This document shows, piece by piece, positions 43,621 through 51,137 of a stretch of DNA of 64,000 nucleotides. Origin of the DNA: Onthomorpha sp937906975 (lineage in GTDB: Bacteria; Bacteroidota; Bacteroidia; Bacteroidales; P3); NCBI GenBank assembly GCA_045614605.1, contig JAZLDH010000002.1:1-64000 (forward strand), in the 5' to 3' direction. Under the pieces are notes generated by a model, which did not search any database, was not told the origin of the DNA, and saw nothing but the letters and a program-made list of their open reading frames with translations. The position numbers and the translations under genes are program-made. Numbering within the stretch: position 1 is the first letter of the stretch; every line of letters begins with the position of its first letter.

Positions 43621-44910
43621 TTATTTTTCTATTATCTCACCATAAAGGTCAAACTCTATGGCATCGGTTATTTTTACTTGGAAAAATTCTCCTATTTTGG
43701 CTTTTTCCTCTATTGGAATAAGGACTTCGTTATCTACCTCTGGGGAATCATGCTCTGTTCTGCCTATCCAATATTCTCCCTCTTTTCTGTCAATCAACAC
43801 AGTGAAGACTTTGCCAATTTTATTTCTGTTTAATTGTAAAGAAATGCCCTCTTGCATTTGTGTTAGTTCGTCTAAACGTTCGTCTTTCTCCTCTTGGCTA
43901 ACATCATCGTTTAGTTTAAATGAAGGTGTGTTTTCTTCAGCAGAGTAGGTGAAAGCACCCATTCTGTCAAACTTTGTTTGCTCTACAAAGGTTTTTAATT
44001 CTTCAAATTCTTCTCTTGTTTCGCTTGGATAACCTACTATAAAGGTTGTGCGAAGACAGATGTTTGGAATTTTGGTTTTGATTTTGTTTAGTAAGGTGTT
44101 GATTTCCTCTCCTGTAATCTTGCGATTCATTGATTTTAGCAAACGATTGTTGATGTGTTGCAAAGGCATATCGATATATTTACACATCTTAGGCTCGTTT
44201 GCTATGAACTCTATTAACTCATCGTTGAAATCGTTAGGGTAGGAGTACTGTAATCGTATCCATTTTATTTGTTCTATTTTTGCAATCTCTTGCAATAAAT
44301 CTACAAGTCTTACTTTGCCGTAAAGGTCTTTGCCATAGTTGCAAGTATCTTGTGCAATTATGATTAATTCCTTCACGCCTTGCTCTGCTAAAAGCTTGGC
44401 TTCTTCTACTAATTCTTCGATTGGGATTGAGGTGTGATGTCCTCTTATGTCGGGAATGGCACAAAAGGAGCACCTTCTGTCGCATCCTTCTGATATTTTT
44501 AGGTATGCGTAATGTTTTGGTGTGCTTGCTAATCGTTGAAGGTAGTGTTTTTCTTCTATTTTTGCGTTTAGGTAGGTTGCTATTTCGGTATAGTCCTTCA
44601 CTCCAAAGAAAGCATCTACTTCTGTGATTTCTTCTTCAAGGGTTTCTTTGTAGCGCTCTACTAAACAGCCAAAAACGATTAGCGTATTTATCTTTTTCTT
44701 GTTTTTTAATTCGGCATATTCAAGTATTGTGTCGATTGATTCTTCTTTTGCATCGCCAATAAATCCGCAAGTGTTGATTATTACTGTGTCAAACTTTGTT
44801 TTGGAAGAATCAAATGCGATTTCGTGGCCTTCGTTTCTTAGAATGCCTGCTAAGTGTTCGCTATCGACAAGGTTTTTTGAACAACCAAGTGTGATGATGT
44901 TTATCTTCAA
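43621..44910 (-). CDS. rimO: Ribosomal protein S12 methylthiotransferase RimO
   Basis: RimO adds a methylthio group to an aspartate of ribosomal protein S12. The 429-residue protein has the N-terminal cluster cysteines ('ITLGCSKNLVDSE', 'INTCGFI', 'VFGCLVERY'), the radical-SAM motif 'CDRRCSFCAIPDIRG' (about residues 142-156) and a C-terminal TRAM domain. 'LGCSKNLVDSE' distinguishes RimO from MtaB and MiaB. It follows the beta-barrel gene by 11 bases and lies in the ftsY group as in other Bacteroidales. Confidence 0.95.
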   Translation of the reverse strand: MKINIITLGCSKNLVDSEHLAGILRNEGHEIAFDSSKTKFDTVIINTCGFIGDAKEESIDTILEYAELKNKKKINTLIVFGCLVERYKETLEEEITEVDAFFGVKDYTEIATYLNAKIEEKHYLQRLASTPKHYAYLKISEGCDRRCSFCAIPDIRGHHTSIPIEELVEEAKLLAEQGVKELIIIAQDTCNYGKDLYGKVRLVDLLQEIAKIEQIKWIRLQYSYPNDFNDELIEFIANEPKMCKYIDMPLQHINNRLLKSMNRKITGEEINTLLNKIKTKIPNICLRTTFIVGYPSETREEFEELKTFVEQTKFDRMGAFTYSAEENTPSFKLNDDVSQEEKDERLDELTQMQEGISLQLNRNKIGKVFTVLIDRKEGEYWIGRTEHDSPEVDNEVLIPIEEKAKIGEFFQVKITDAIEFDLYGEIIEK

Positions 44911-44921
44911 GGTGGTAGGCT

Positions 44922-45590
44922 TTATAATTTTATAACTACTCCAAGTTGCAAGTTAAGTCTGCTTAGGTTTTCAGGGTTTTCTGATATATCTATTTCGTCT
45001 TCTGCTGATTTGAATGTGTTTACTTGCCCTCCTAAGTATTCAATGTTAAAGCCTATTCCGATATGTTTTGAAATTAAATAGTCAATTCCTAATTCTAATC
45101 CATAGCCTAAGCAATCTCCGCTATAAATGTTTGATGCCTCTGTTTTGTCTGTGATTCTTGTTTTCATATATCCAAGAGAGGCTCTTGTCCAAAGGTCAAT
45201 TTTTTCGGCTATTGTTGGTAATTGTGCCTTGAATGTTGGTCCTACATAGAAAATGTTAATATCGTCTGAGTAAAGTTTTGTTGTTGTGCCATTTTGTGAT
45301 GCTACTTCTTTTTCAAAACTGTGAAAGCCCATAAGCATTGAGGCTTTTAATCCCGCTGCAAGGTAGTTTGTGAATTTATAATCGTAGTTAAATCCAAAAT
45401 GAAGGCAATGTCTCATTCTATCTACATGCTCAGGATTATCTACTGTGTTGATTAGTTGAGAAGGGTGGCTGTCTGCAAATCTGAAAGCATAGCCTGTGCT
45501 CATTGAAAAGATGTGTTTGTCGTATTTTTCTTGTGCTGAAAGGCTTGAACCTATTAGTAGTATTGCTAAGGCTAATATTATCTTTTTCAT
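44922..45590 (-). CDS. Outer-membrane beta-barrel protein (small porin-like)
   Basis: The 222-residue protein has a signal peptide (cleaved near residue 19, SLSAQ). An alternating pattern of beta strands with aromatic belts follows ('FGFNYDYKFTNYLAAGLKAS', 'GLELGIDYLISKHIGIGFNI'), ending 'NLQLGVVIKL'. This fits an 8- to 10-strand OmpX/OmpW-like barrel. No specific ligand or pore role can be read. It sits between ftsY and rimO, an interposition not usual for the rpmG-ftsY-rimO group. Confidence 0.72.
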   Translation of the reverse strand: MKKIILALAILLIGSSLSAQEKYDKHIFSMSTGYAFRFADSHPSQLINTVDNPEHVDRMRHCLHFGFNYDYKFTNYLAAGLKASMLMGFHSFEKEVASQNGTTTKLYSDDINIFYVGPTFKAQLPTIAEKIDLWTRASLGYMKTRITDKTEASNIYSGDCLGYGLELGIDYLISKHIGIGFNIEYLGGQVNTFKSAEDEIDISENPENLSRLNLQLGVVIKL

Positions 45591-45605
45591 TTCTTTTACT
45601 TTAAA

Positions 45606-46556
45606 TTATTCAAATAAACTATCTACGAATGCTTTACGATTAAAAATTTGCAAATCTTCCATTTGCTCTCCTAATCCTATGTAACGTACAGGGATTTTAA
45701 ATTGTTCGGAAATTCCTATCACGACTCCGCCTTTTGCAGTGCCGTCAAGTTTTGTTAAGGCTAAGGCATTAACATCGGTTGCTGCGGTGAATTGTTTTGC
45801 TTGCTCGATTGCGTTTTGACCAGTTGAAGCATCAAGCACCAAAAGCACTTCATTTGGGGCAGAAGGTACGACTTTTTTCATCACATTACGGATTTTAGAC
45901 AACTCGTCCATTAATCCCTTTTTGTTATGTAAACGTCCTGCGGTGTCAATGATTACAATATCTGCTTTTTTCGCAACGGCAGATTGTAAAGTGTCGTAAG
46001 CAACAGAAGCAGGATCGGCTCCCATTCCTTGAGTAACGATATCTACATCAACTCTTTCCGCCCATATTTTTAGTTGATCAACAGCCGCTGCACGGAATGT
46101 GTCAGAGGCTCCAAGAATTACTTTCTTTCCTGCTTTTTTGAATTGATATGCGAGTTTGCCTATCGTTGTGGTTTTTCCAACTCCATTAACGCCAACAACC
46201 ATTATTACGTATGGAGCGTCTTGTGTTTGAATGTTGAAACTTTCTCTTTCTTCTGTTTCGTTTTCATTTAGAAGCGACATTATTTCTTCTTTCAAAATAG
46301 AATTGAGTTCGGCAGTGCCAAGGTATTTGTCGCGTGCTACTCTTTTTTCTATTCTGTCTATGATTTTGAGTGTGGTTTCTACTCCCACATCTGACTCAAT
46401 TAATATCTGTTCTAAGTTATCTAAAACCTCTTCATCGACTTTTGACTTTCCGATGATGGCTTTTGATATTTTACTAAATACACTTTTTTTGGTCTTTGAA
46501 AGACCGCTGTCAAGCGTTTCCTTATTTTTTTTTGTAAAGAAAGAAAAAAATCCCAT
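45606..46556 (-). CDS. ftsY: Signal recognition particle receptor FtsY
   Basis: FtsY is the membrane receptor GTPase for SRP-ribosome complexes. From the ATG at 46556 it has 316 residues. A short basic N-terminus ('MGFFSFFTKKNKE') may bind the membrane. The four-helix N domain follows, then the G domain with 'VVGVNGVGKTTTIGKLA' (about residues 118-134), 'DTFRAAAVDQL', 'DTAGRLHNK' and 'TKLDGTAKGG'. A longer frame to 46616 adds 20 unrelated residues and crosses the upstream hairpin. Bacteroidota FtsY usually lacks the long acidic domain of E. coli, as here. Confidence 0.95.
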   Translation of the reverse strand: MGFFSFFTKKNKETLDSGLSKTKKSVFSKISKAIIGKSKVDEEVLDNLEQILIESDVGVETTLKIIDRIEKRVARDKYLGTAELNSILKEEIMSLLNENETEERESFNIQTQDAPYVIMVVGVNGVGKTTTIGKLAYQFKKAGKKVILGASDTFRAAAVDQLKIWAERVDVDIVTQGMGADPASVAYDTLQSAVAKKADIVIIDTAGRLHNKKGLMDELSKIRNVMKKVVPSAPNEVLLVLDASTGQNAIEQAKQFTAATDVNALALTKLDGTAKGGVVIGISEQFKIPVRYIGLGEQMEDLQIFNRKAFVDSLFE

Positions 46557-46582
46557 AATGCAAATGTTTGGAATAAAAAAAT

Positions 46583-46622
46583 AAAGAGTTGTTATCTTAT
46601 TGCTCTCAGACAACAACCCTTT
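46583..46622 (-). terminator. Hairpin between DUF4295 and ftsY
   Basis: AAAGAGTTGTT pairs with AACAACCCTTT with one mismatch. On the minus strand it is followed by a T-rich run, so it may end or attenuate the ribosomal-protein transcript before ftsY. Confidence 0.5.
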
Positions 46623-46683
46623 TTATTAAAATCTTAAACTAAAACCCATTGTGGAACTTCCACAACAAAGCTTTTGCTAAGTA

Positions 46684-46839
46684 TTATTTCTTTGCAAGAT
46701 AATCTTTTACACTGTCAGAAGGTACAATCTCTTCTTTGAAAGTGTAAGCTCCTGTCTTTTCTGAACGTACTGTTCTTATAACTTTCGCAAAATCCTTACC
46801 TGTTGAGGTTTTAAGGGTTGCAACTACTTTCTTTGCCAT
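46684..46839 (-). CDS. DUF4295 family small protein
   Basis: A 51-residue basic protein: it begins MAKKVVATLKT, has 'KVIRTVRSEKTGAYTFKEEI' in the middle and ends YLAKK. Small proteins of this family sit between rpmG and ftsY throughout Bacteroidota and are suspected ribosome-associated proteins. Function is not established. It starts 20 bases after the rpmG stop and is certainly co-transcribed with it. Confidence 0.85.
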   Translation of the reverse strand: MAKKVVATLKTSTGKDFAKVIRTVRSEKTGAYTFKEEIVPSDSVKDYLAKK

Positions 46840-46859
46840 ATCTTATACTCCTATTCTTT

Positions 46860-47048
46860 TTATTTAATTTCTTTGTGTACAGTCATCCTTTTTAATATAG
46901 GATTGTATTTTTTCAATTCTAAACGCTCAGGAGTGTTTTTCTTTGATTTTGTGGTTACATAACGAGATGTACCAGGCATTCCTGATGCTTTGTGCTCTGT
47001 GCACTCAAGTATAACTTGTACTCTTACGTCTTTAGTTTTCTTTGCCAT
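46860..47048 (-). CDS. rpmG: 50S ribosomal protein L33
   Basis: The 62-residue protein from the ATG at 47048 has 'RVQVILECTEHKASGMPGTS' and 'YVTTKSKKNTPERLELKKYN', the L33 pattern. It keeps only one cysteine (C18 of 'LECTEH'), so it is a zinc-free form. The longer frame starting at 47084 runs into the promoter. rpmB, normally just upstream in this phylum, is missing here. Confidence 0.95.
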   Translation of the reverse strand: MAKKTKDVRVQVILECTEHKASGMPGTSRYVTTKSKKNTPERLELKKYNPILKRMTVHKEIK

Positions 47049-47071
47049 CTTTTCTTCAATTTTTGGGTGTG

Positions 47072-47079
47072 CAAAATTA
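47072..47079 (-). promoter_or_regulatory. Promoter -7 box of rpmG (TAATTTTG)
   Basis: The minus strand reads TAATTTTG, 24 bases before the rpmG ATG. Confidence 0.65.
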
Positions 47080-47122
47080 CACACTTTTTTTTTCTTAACC
47101 TAATATTATATCAAAAAAAATT

Positions 47123-47569
47123 TTATTTTTCTTCTTCTTTGTTTGCTAACGCTTGTTTAATTCGCTCTATTCCAGAGGTTTTATCTGTTAAATCTCCGTA
47201 ATAAAACGCTCTGTTAAAGTGAGTTTTTGTGTAGTCTCTAACAAATCCGTGTACGGTAGTATCTCCTTTTTCAAAGGAATGAGAAATGTATGCGCTATAA
47301 CCATCTCTGCAATCTACCTTTATAGAAAGGAAGTAGATGTCGCCGTTTTCACCTCTTATTACATCAAATTCGTTGAAGCGTATTGAAGAATATTTTAGTA
47401 TGTTCTTTCTTATTTCTAATAGTTCTTTGTCGGTAGTCTTTGCACTCACGCCTACAACAACGTAGTCCTTACCTATATAAAAAGGATACAAAGATTTGCC
47501 CTCTCCTTGTGCGAAAGAGAAAACAAAACTCATCATTAAGGCTACTATTACAACAAATTTTTTCTTCAT
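47123..47569 (-). CDS. Secreted protein of unknown function
   Basis: I do not recognise this 148-residue protein. It has a signal peptide ending near residue 20 (FSFAQ) and a mixed alpha/beta body with 'YIGKDYVVVGVSAKTTDKE' and 'IYFLSIKVDCRDGYSAYISH'. There is a single cysteine in the mature part. The end is highly charged (NKEEEK). It has its own promoter (TATCTTTG at 47602-47609, minus strand) and stands upstream of rpmG on the same strand with an independent promoter between them. Confidence 0.7.
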   Translation of the reverse strand: MKKKFVVIVALMMSFVFSFAQGEGKSLYPFYIGKDYVVVGVSAKTTDKELLEIRKNILKYSSIRFNEFDVIRGENGDIYFLSIKVDCRDGYSAYISHSFEKGDTTVHGFVRDYTKTHFNRAFYYGDLTDKTSGIERIKQALANKEEEK

Positions 47570-47601
47570 ATTATTGAAATATAGATATATATTTTGATTT
47601 G

Positions 47602-47609
47602 CAAAGATA
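47602..47609 (-). promoter_or_regulatory. Promoter -7 box of the secreted-protein gene (TATCTTTG)
   Basis: The minus strand reads TATCTTTG, an exact TAnnTTTG match 33 bases upstream of the ATG. Confidence 0.7.
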
Positions 47610-47648
47610 CAAAGAAAATTTTAACTCACGCAAACTTTTGCTTGTGAA

Positions 47649-47730
47649 AATATCTCTAAGAAAAAATTTTTTTTCTCTTAGGAATATTTTTTTTTCTCTT
47701 AGGAATATTTTTTGTTTTCTTAGAGATATT
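47649..47730. repeat. 16-bp inverted repeat enclosing two 21-bp CTCTTAGGAATATT units
   Basis: AATATCTCTAAGAAAA (47649-47664) is the exact reverse complement of 47715-47730. Between them CTCTTAGGAATATTTTTT occurs twice, at about 47675 and 47696, with a 21-base period. It fills the gap between two divergent genes, so it is not at a transcript end. Confidence 0.8.
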
Positions 47731-47769
47731 TATATAAGGTAAAAGATTGTTTATTTAAATAAAAATATC

Positions 47770-47777
47770 TAACTTTG
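47770..47777 (+). promoter_or_regulatory. Promoter -7 box of lpxC/fabZ (TAACTTTG)
   Basis: TAACTTTG matches TAnnTTTG, 12 bases before the ATG at 47790, implying a very short leader. Confidence 0.65.
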
Positions 47778-47789
47778 CAACTTGAAATT

Positions 47790-49175
47790 ATGGAAAAGCA
47801 AACTACAATAAAAAATAAGATAACAATCAAAGGCAAAGGACTTCACACAGGAAAAGTTGTGGAGGTAAATATTTTGCCTGCTGCCTCTAATAGCGGGATT
47901 GTATTTAAGAGAGTTGATTTGGAAAATCCTGTGATGGTTGAGGCTAAGGCTGAGCTTGTTACAGAGACTTCACGAGGAACAACTATTGAAAAGGCAGGAG
48001 CAAAGGTTGCTACCATAGAACACTTAATGGCTGCTTTGTATGCCTCAAACATTGATAACGCCCTAATTGAGATAGATGGAGAAGAAGTCCCTATTCTTGA
48101 TGGAAGTGCAAAATATTGGTTGCAAGCCATTGAGGAAAGCGGAGTTGAATACTTAGAAAAATCAAGACAATACTTTACCCTTAAAGAAATTGTTACCTAC
48201 TCTGATGAAGAAAACGACATAGAACTAATTGCTATGCCATACGATGGATTTAGAGTAGATTTAAACATAGACTTTTCTCCAAGAATCATAGGAAGTCAAA
48301 ACTCTTGCTTGAAAAACCTATCTGAATTTAAAGAAAAATTTTCTGTTTGTCGCACCTTCGTTTTCTTAGATGAAATAGAACAACTATTAAAACTTAACCT
48401 TATAAAAGGCGGAGACTTAGACAATGCACTTATCTTTGTAGATAAGGTTTTGGGAAAAGAACAAATAGAACACTTAGCAAGTGTTTTTGGAAAAAATCCT
48501 AACGAAATAAAAGTTGAAAAGGGATTATTGAACAATGTTCAACAGAATTTTGAAAACGAGCCAGCACGTCATAAATTGCTTGACTTTATTGGCGATATAG
48601 CCCTTGTAGGAAAACCATTAAAGGCACGCTTTATCGTTAAGCGTCCAGGACATAAAGTAAATAATTTATTAGCAAGAAAAATTAAAACTATCATGGAAAA
48701 TAACACAATACCAGTTTACGACCCAAACAAAGAACCAGTATATGATATTAAGGCAATAAAAAATTTGTTGCCACACAGATTTCCAATGTTACTTATAGAT
48801 AAAGTAATAGAAATAGGAGAAGACTATGTAATAGGCTTGAAAAACGTAACAGGAAACGAAGATTTCTTTAACGGACACTTTCCACAAGAACCTGTAATGC
48901 CAGGAGTATTGATTGTAGAAGCCTTAGGACAAACAGGAGGTGTGTTAGCATTAAAAGATATAGAAGACCCTGAAAACTACAGCACATATTTCATGAAATT
49001 TGAAGAAGTAAAATTCAGAAATAAAGTAGTTCCAGGAGATACACTTTTGTTAAAACTTACATTAACAGAGCCAATCAGAAGAGGAATCGTTAAGATGAAA
49101 GGCGAGGCTTACGTTGGGAACAAATTAGTTGTAGAAGCACAACTAATGGCACAAGTTGCTAAAACTAAAAAATAA
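47790..49175 (+). CDS. Fused LpxC deacetylase and FabZ dehydratase
   Basis: The protein has 461 residues in two parts. The N-terminal LpxC part (about 1-300) deacetylates UDP-3-O-acyl-GlcNAc, the committed step of lipid A synthesis. It shows 'GKGLHTG' near the start and zinc ligands in 'ATIEHLMAALYAS' and 'ARHKLLDFIGD'. The C-terminal FabZ part (about 315-461) dehydrates 3-hydroxyacyl-ACP, with 'LPHRFPMLLIDKV' and the catalytic 'FNGHFPQEPVMPGVLIVEAL'. This fusion (lpxC/fabZ) is standard in Bacteroidota and links fatty-acid and lipid A supply. lpxA follows after 5 bases. lpxD, often upstream, is not here. Confidence 0.96.
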   Translation: MEKQTTIKNKITIKGKGLHTGKVVEVNILPAASNSGIVFKRVDLENPVMVEAKAELVTETSRGTTIEKAGAKVATIEHLMAALYASNIDNALIEIDGEEVPILDGSAKYWLQAIEESGVEYLEKSRQYFTLKEIVTYSDEENDIELIAMPYDGFRVDLNIDFSPRIIGSQNSCLKNLSEFKEKFSVCRTFVFLDEIEQLLKLNLIKGGDLDNALIFVDKVLGKEQIEHLASVFGKNPNEIKVEKGLLNNVQQNFENEPARHKLLDFIGDIALVGKPLKARFIVKRPGHKVNNLLARKIKTIMENNTIPVYDPNKEPVYDIKAIKNLLPHRFPMLLIDKVIEIGEDYVIGLKNVTGNEDFFNGHFPQEPVMPGVLIVEALGQTGGVLALKDIEDPENYSTYFMKFEEVKFRNKVVPGDTLLLKLTLTEPIRRGIVKMKGEAYVGNKLVVEAQLMAQVAKTKK

Positions 49176-49180
49176 AGGAA

Positions 49181-49963
49181 ATGAATAATCAAATGTATTA
49201 TGTTCACCCTAATGCAAAGATAGGGAAGAATGTAACAATAGAACCATTTGCCGTTATATACGATGATGTAGAAATTGGCGATGATTGTTGGATTGGACCA
49301 CACGTTACTATATTTCCAGGAGCGAGAATAGGAAAAAATTGTAAGATATTCCCTTCAGCAAGCATAGCAGCAGTTCCACAAGACTTGAAGTTTGAGGGCG
49401 AATACACAACAGCCGAAATAGGAGACAACAATATAATAAGAGAATTTGTTACTATCAACCGCGGAACAAATGCAAACAAACGCACCGTTATAGGAAACAA
49501 CAACCTTATTATGGCATACGCTCACGTAGCACACGATTGTATAATAGGAAACAATTGCATATTAGCAAATTCTGCCACACTTGCAGGCCATGTTGAAGTA
49601 GATGACTTTGCAATCATAGGCGGACAAAGTGCAGTACATCAATTCTGTCGCATAGGTAAACACGTGATTTTGATGGGCGGTAGTTTAGTAGATAAAGACA
49701 TACCACCATACGTAAAAGGCGGTAAATTCCCTGTTTCTTACTGTGGAATCAATTCAGTAGGCTTAACAAGAAGAGGATATTCACAAGAAACAATAAACAA
49801 TATTAAAAACATATATCGTGTAGTCTTTCAACAAGGCTTGACCTACACTAACGCCTTAGCAGAAATCAAACAATTGCCTCAATCAACAGAAGCAGATGAA
49901 ATCATTACCTTTATGGAAAAAGCAGAAAGAGGCTTAATGAAAGGCTTTACCTCGATTAGATAA
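49181..49963 (+). CDS. lpxA: UDP-N-acetylglucosamine O-acyltransferase
   Basis: LpxA transfers a 3-hydroxyacyl chain from ACP to UDP-GlcNAc, the first step of lipid A synthesis. The 260-residue protein is a left-handed beta-helix of hexapeptide repeats (from 'HPNAKIGKNVTIEPFAVI' onward) with the catalytic His in 'AYAHVAHDCIIGNN' near residue 124 and a helical C-terminal domain. It is coupled to lpxC/fabZ and ends at a strong terminator. Confidence 0.97.
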   Translation: MNNQMYYVHPNAKIGKNVTIEPFAVIYDDVEIGDDCWIGPHVTIFPGARIGKNCKIFPSASIAAVPQDLKFEGEYTTAEIGDNNIIREFVTINRGTNANKRTVIGNNNLIMAYAHVAHDCIIGNNCILANSATLAGHVEVDDFAIIGGQSAVHQFCRIGKHVILMGGSLVDKDIPPYVKGGKFPVSYCGINSVGLTRRGYSQETINNIKNIYRVVFQQGLTYTNALAEIKQLPQSTEADEIITFMEKAERGLMKGFTSIR

Positions 49964-49977
49964 AAATGATATAAAAC

Positions 49978-50014
49978 AAAAAAACGCCGTAATCTAAGTT
50001 GCGGCGTTTTTTTT
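49978..50014. terminator. Bidirectional terminator between lpxA and the DprA-like gene
   Basis: AAAAAAACGCCG pairs with CGGCGTTTTTTTT around a 12-base loop, serving both convergent genes. Confidence 0.85.
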
Positions 50015-50026
50015 ATTTATAATTCT

Positions 50027-51127
50027 TTAAAATAACGTTAATGTAGATAGTTTTTTTGTGTATTTTAAAGGTGATTTTCCTGGATTAGTAGGTTTTATTC
50101 CTTTATTATTTATAATTTTTCTAATTACTGATTGAGATTTTTTTGAGTCGTCTTTTAAAATTAGTTCTGCAAGTTTTTTAGTAGTGTATTCACCTTTTAG
50201 TAATAACTCATCTATTAGTGTATCTATTGGTTTTAAGGTTTGTTTCTCGTCATTTAATGTAATAGTGTTGCCATTTATATCAACAGGTTTTGCTCCCATT
50301 GAAATTAGTAGGTCATTTGCATTTTTTTCATTTGGATATGGTTTTCTTACATAAACAATTCTGTTCTTTTTTAGGCCATCTTGTACGCCAGAGTATGTTC
50401 CGCCTTTATTGTCTGATTCAGCTACGAAAATTTTTTCAGCAAGTCCATAAATATATTGGTTTCTTGTCATAGCTAACCCTTTATCCCAACCAGCATTAGG
50501 GCGAAAGGTACTAATAACCAATACACGCCCAGAGACAATTTCTTTGTATAAACCTTTATAACCTGAACTAAATGTAGTAATTCCTTGTGGAAGAACAATA
50601 ATGCTTGAACCTCCATTTTGAATTGCTGATTCTAATGCTTGTCTATCAACACCTTTTGCGTAACCACTAACAACTACAAATCCATCTGAAACAGATAGAG
50701 AAGCAACATTGTTAGTAAAATTAAGAGATGTTTCATTAGCATTTCTTGAGCCTACTATTGCAACACTTTCTTTGTTTAATAATTCTATATTTCCATAAGC
50801 GTAAAGAAGAATTGGTGAAGAGAATTTTAAATTTCTTTTAAGTGTTTTAGGATAATCAGATGAAAAAATAGGTATTATTTGATAGCCTTGTTCTAATAGG
50901 TCTTCTACGATAAAAGAATAATTATTAAGTTTTTCTTTTTCTTGTAATAGACTTTGAATTTCATCTTGTGATAAATCAAACCTATTTTTCCAATTATTTT
51001 CTTCTGTAAAAAAATGAGCAAGAGAAGAATTGTCTTCATGAATCTTTGCTAAGATTTCATTCTTACGTCTTGTGTAAATATTTTCTGCATTTGCTAACGC
51101 AAGCCAATATGTGTATTCTTGTTTCAT
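50027..51127 (-). CDS. DprA-like (SMF) protein partnered with a RecQ-PRTase fusion
   Basis: From the ATG at 51127 the protein has 366 residues; an ATG at 51145 would overlap the RecQ gene by 8 bases. The Rossmann-like DprA domain has 'VAIVGSRNA' (about 122-130), 'VVSGYAKGVDRQALESA' (about 152-168), 'VLPQGI' and 'RNQYIYGLAEKIFVAESDNKGG', all family blocks. The C-terminus (about 300-366) is a winged-helix-like segment. True competence DprA loads RecA on single strands. Here the tight pairing with the helicase-PRTase gene suggests another role, such as the antitoxin-like partner described for PsyrTA-type systems. Confidence 0.82.
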   Translation of the reverse strand: MKQEYTYWLALANAENIYTRRKNEILAKIHEDNSSLAHFFTEENNWKNRFDLSQDEIQSLLQEKEKLNNYSFIVEDLLEQGYQIIPIFSSDYPKTLKRNLKFSSPILLYAYGNIELLNKESVAIVGSRNANETSLNFTNNVASLSVSDGFVVVSGYAKGVDRQALESAIQNGGSSIIVLPQGITTFSSGYKGLYKEIVSGRVLVISTFRPNAGWDKGLAMTRNQYIYGLAEKIFVAESDNKGGTYSGVQDGLKKNRIVYVRKPYPNEKNANDLLISMGAKPVDINGNTITLNDEKQTLKPIDTLIDELLLKGEYTTKKLAELILKDDSKKSQSVIRKIINNKGIKPTNPGKSPLKYTKKLSTLTLF

Positions 51128-51137
51128 ATCAATCGTT

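Noticed and set aside
43528..43833. Plus-strand open frame of 101 codons near the rimO end
   Set aside because: It runs through the rimO terminator hairpin and is antisense to rimO. Its Phe-rich content reflects AT-rich sequence.
47649..47730. Possible CRISPR-like array from the 21-base repeats
   Set aside because: The repeats have no unique spacers, are too short and AT-rich, and no cas genes are in the window.
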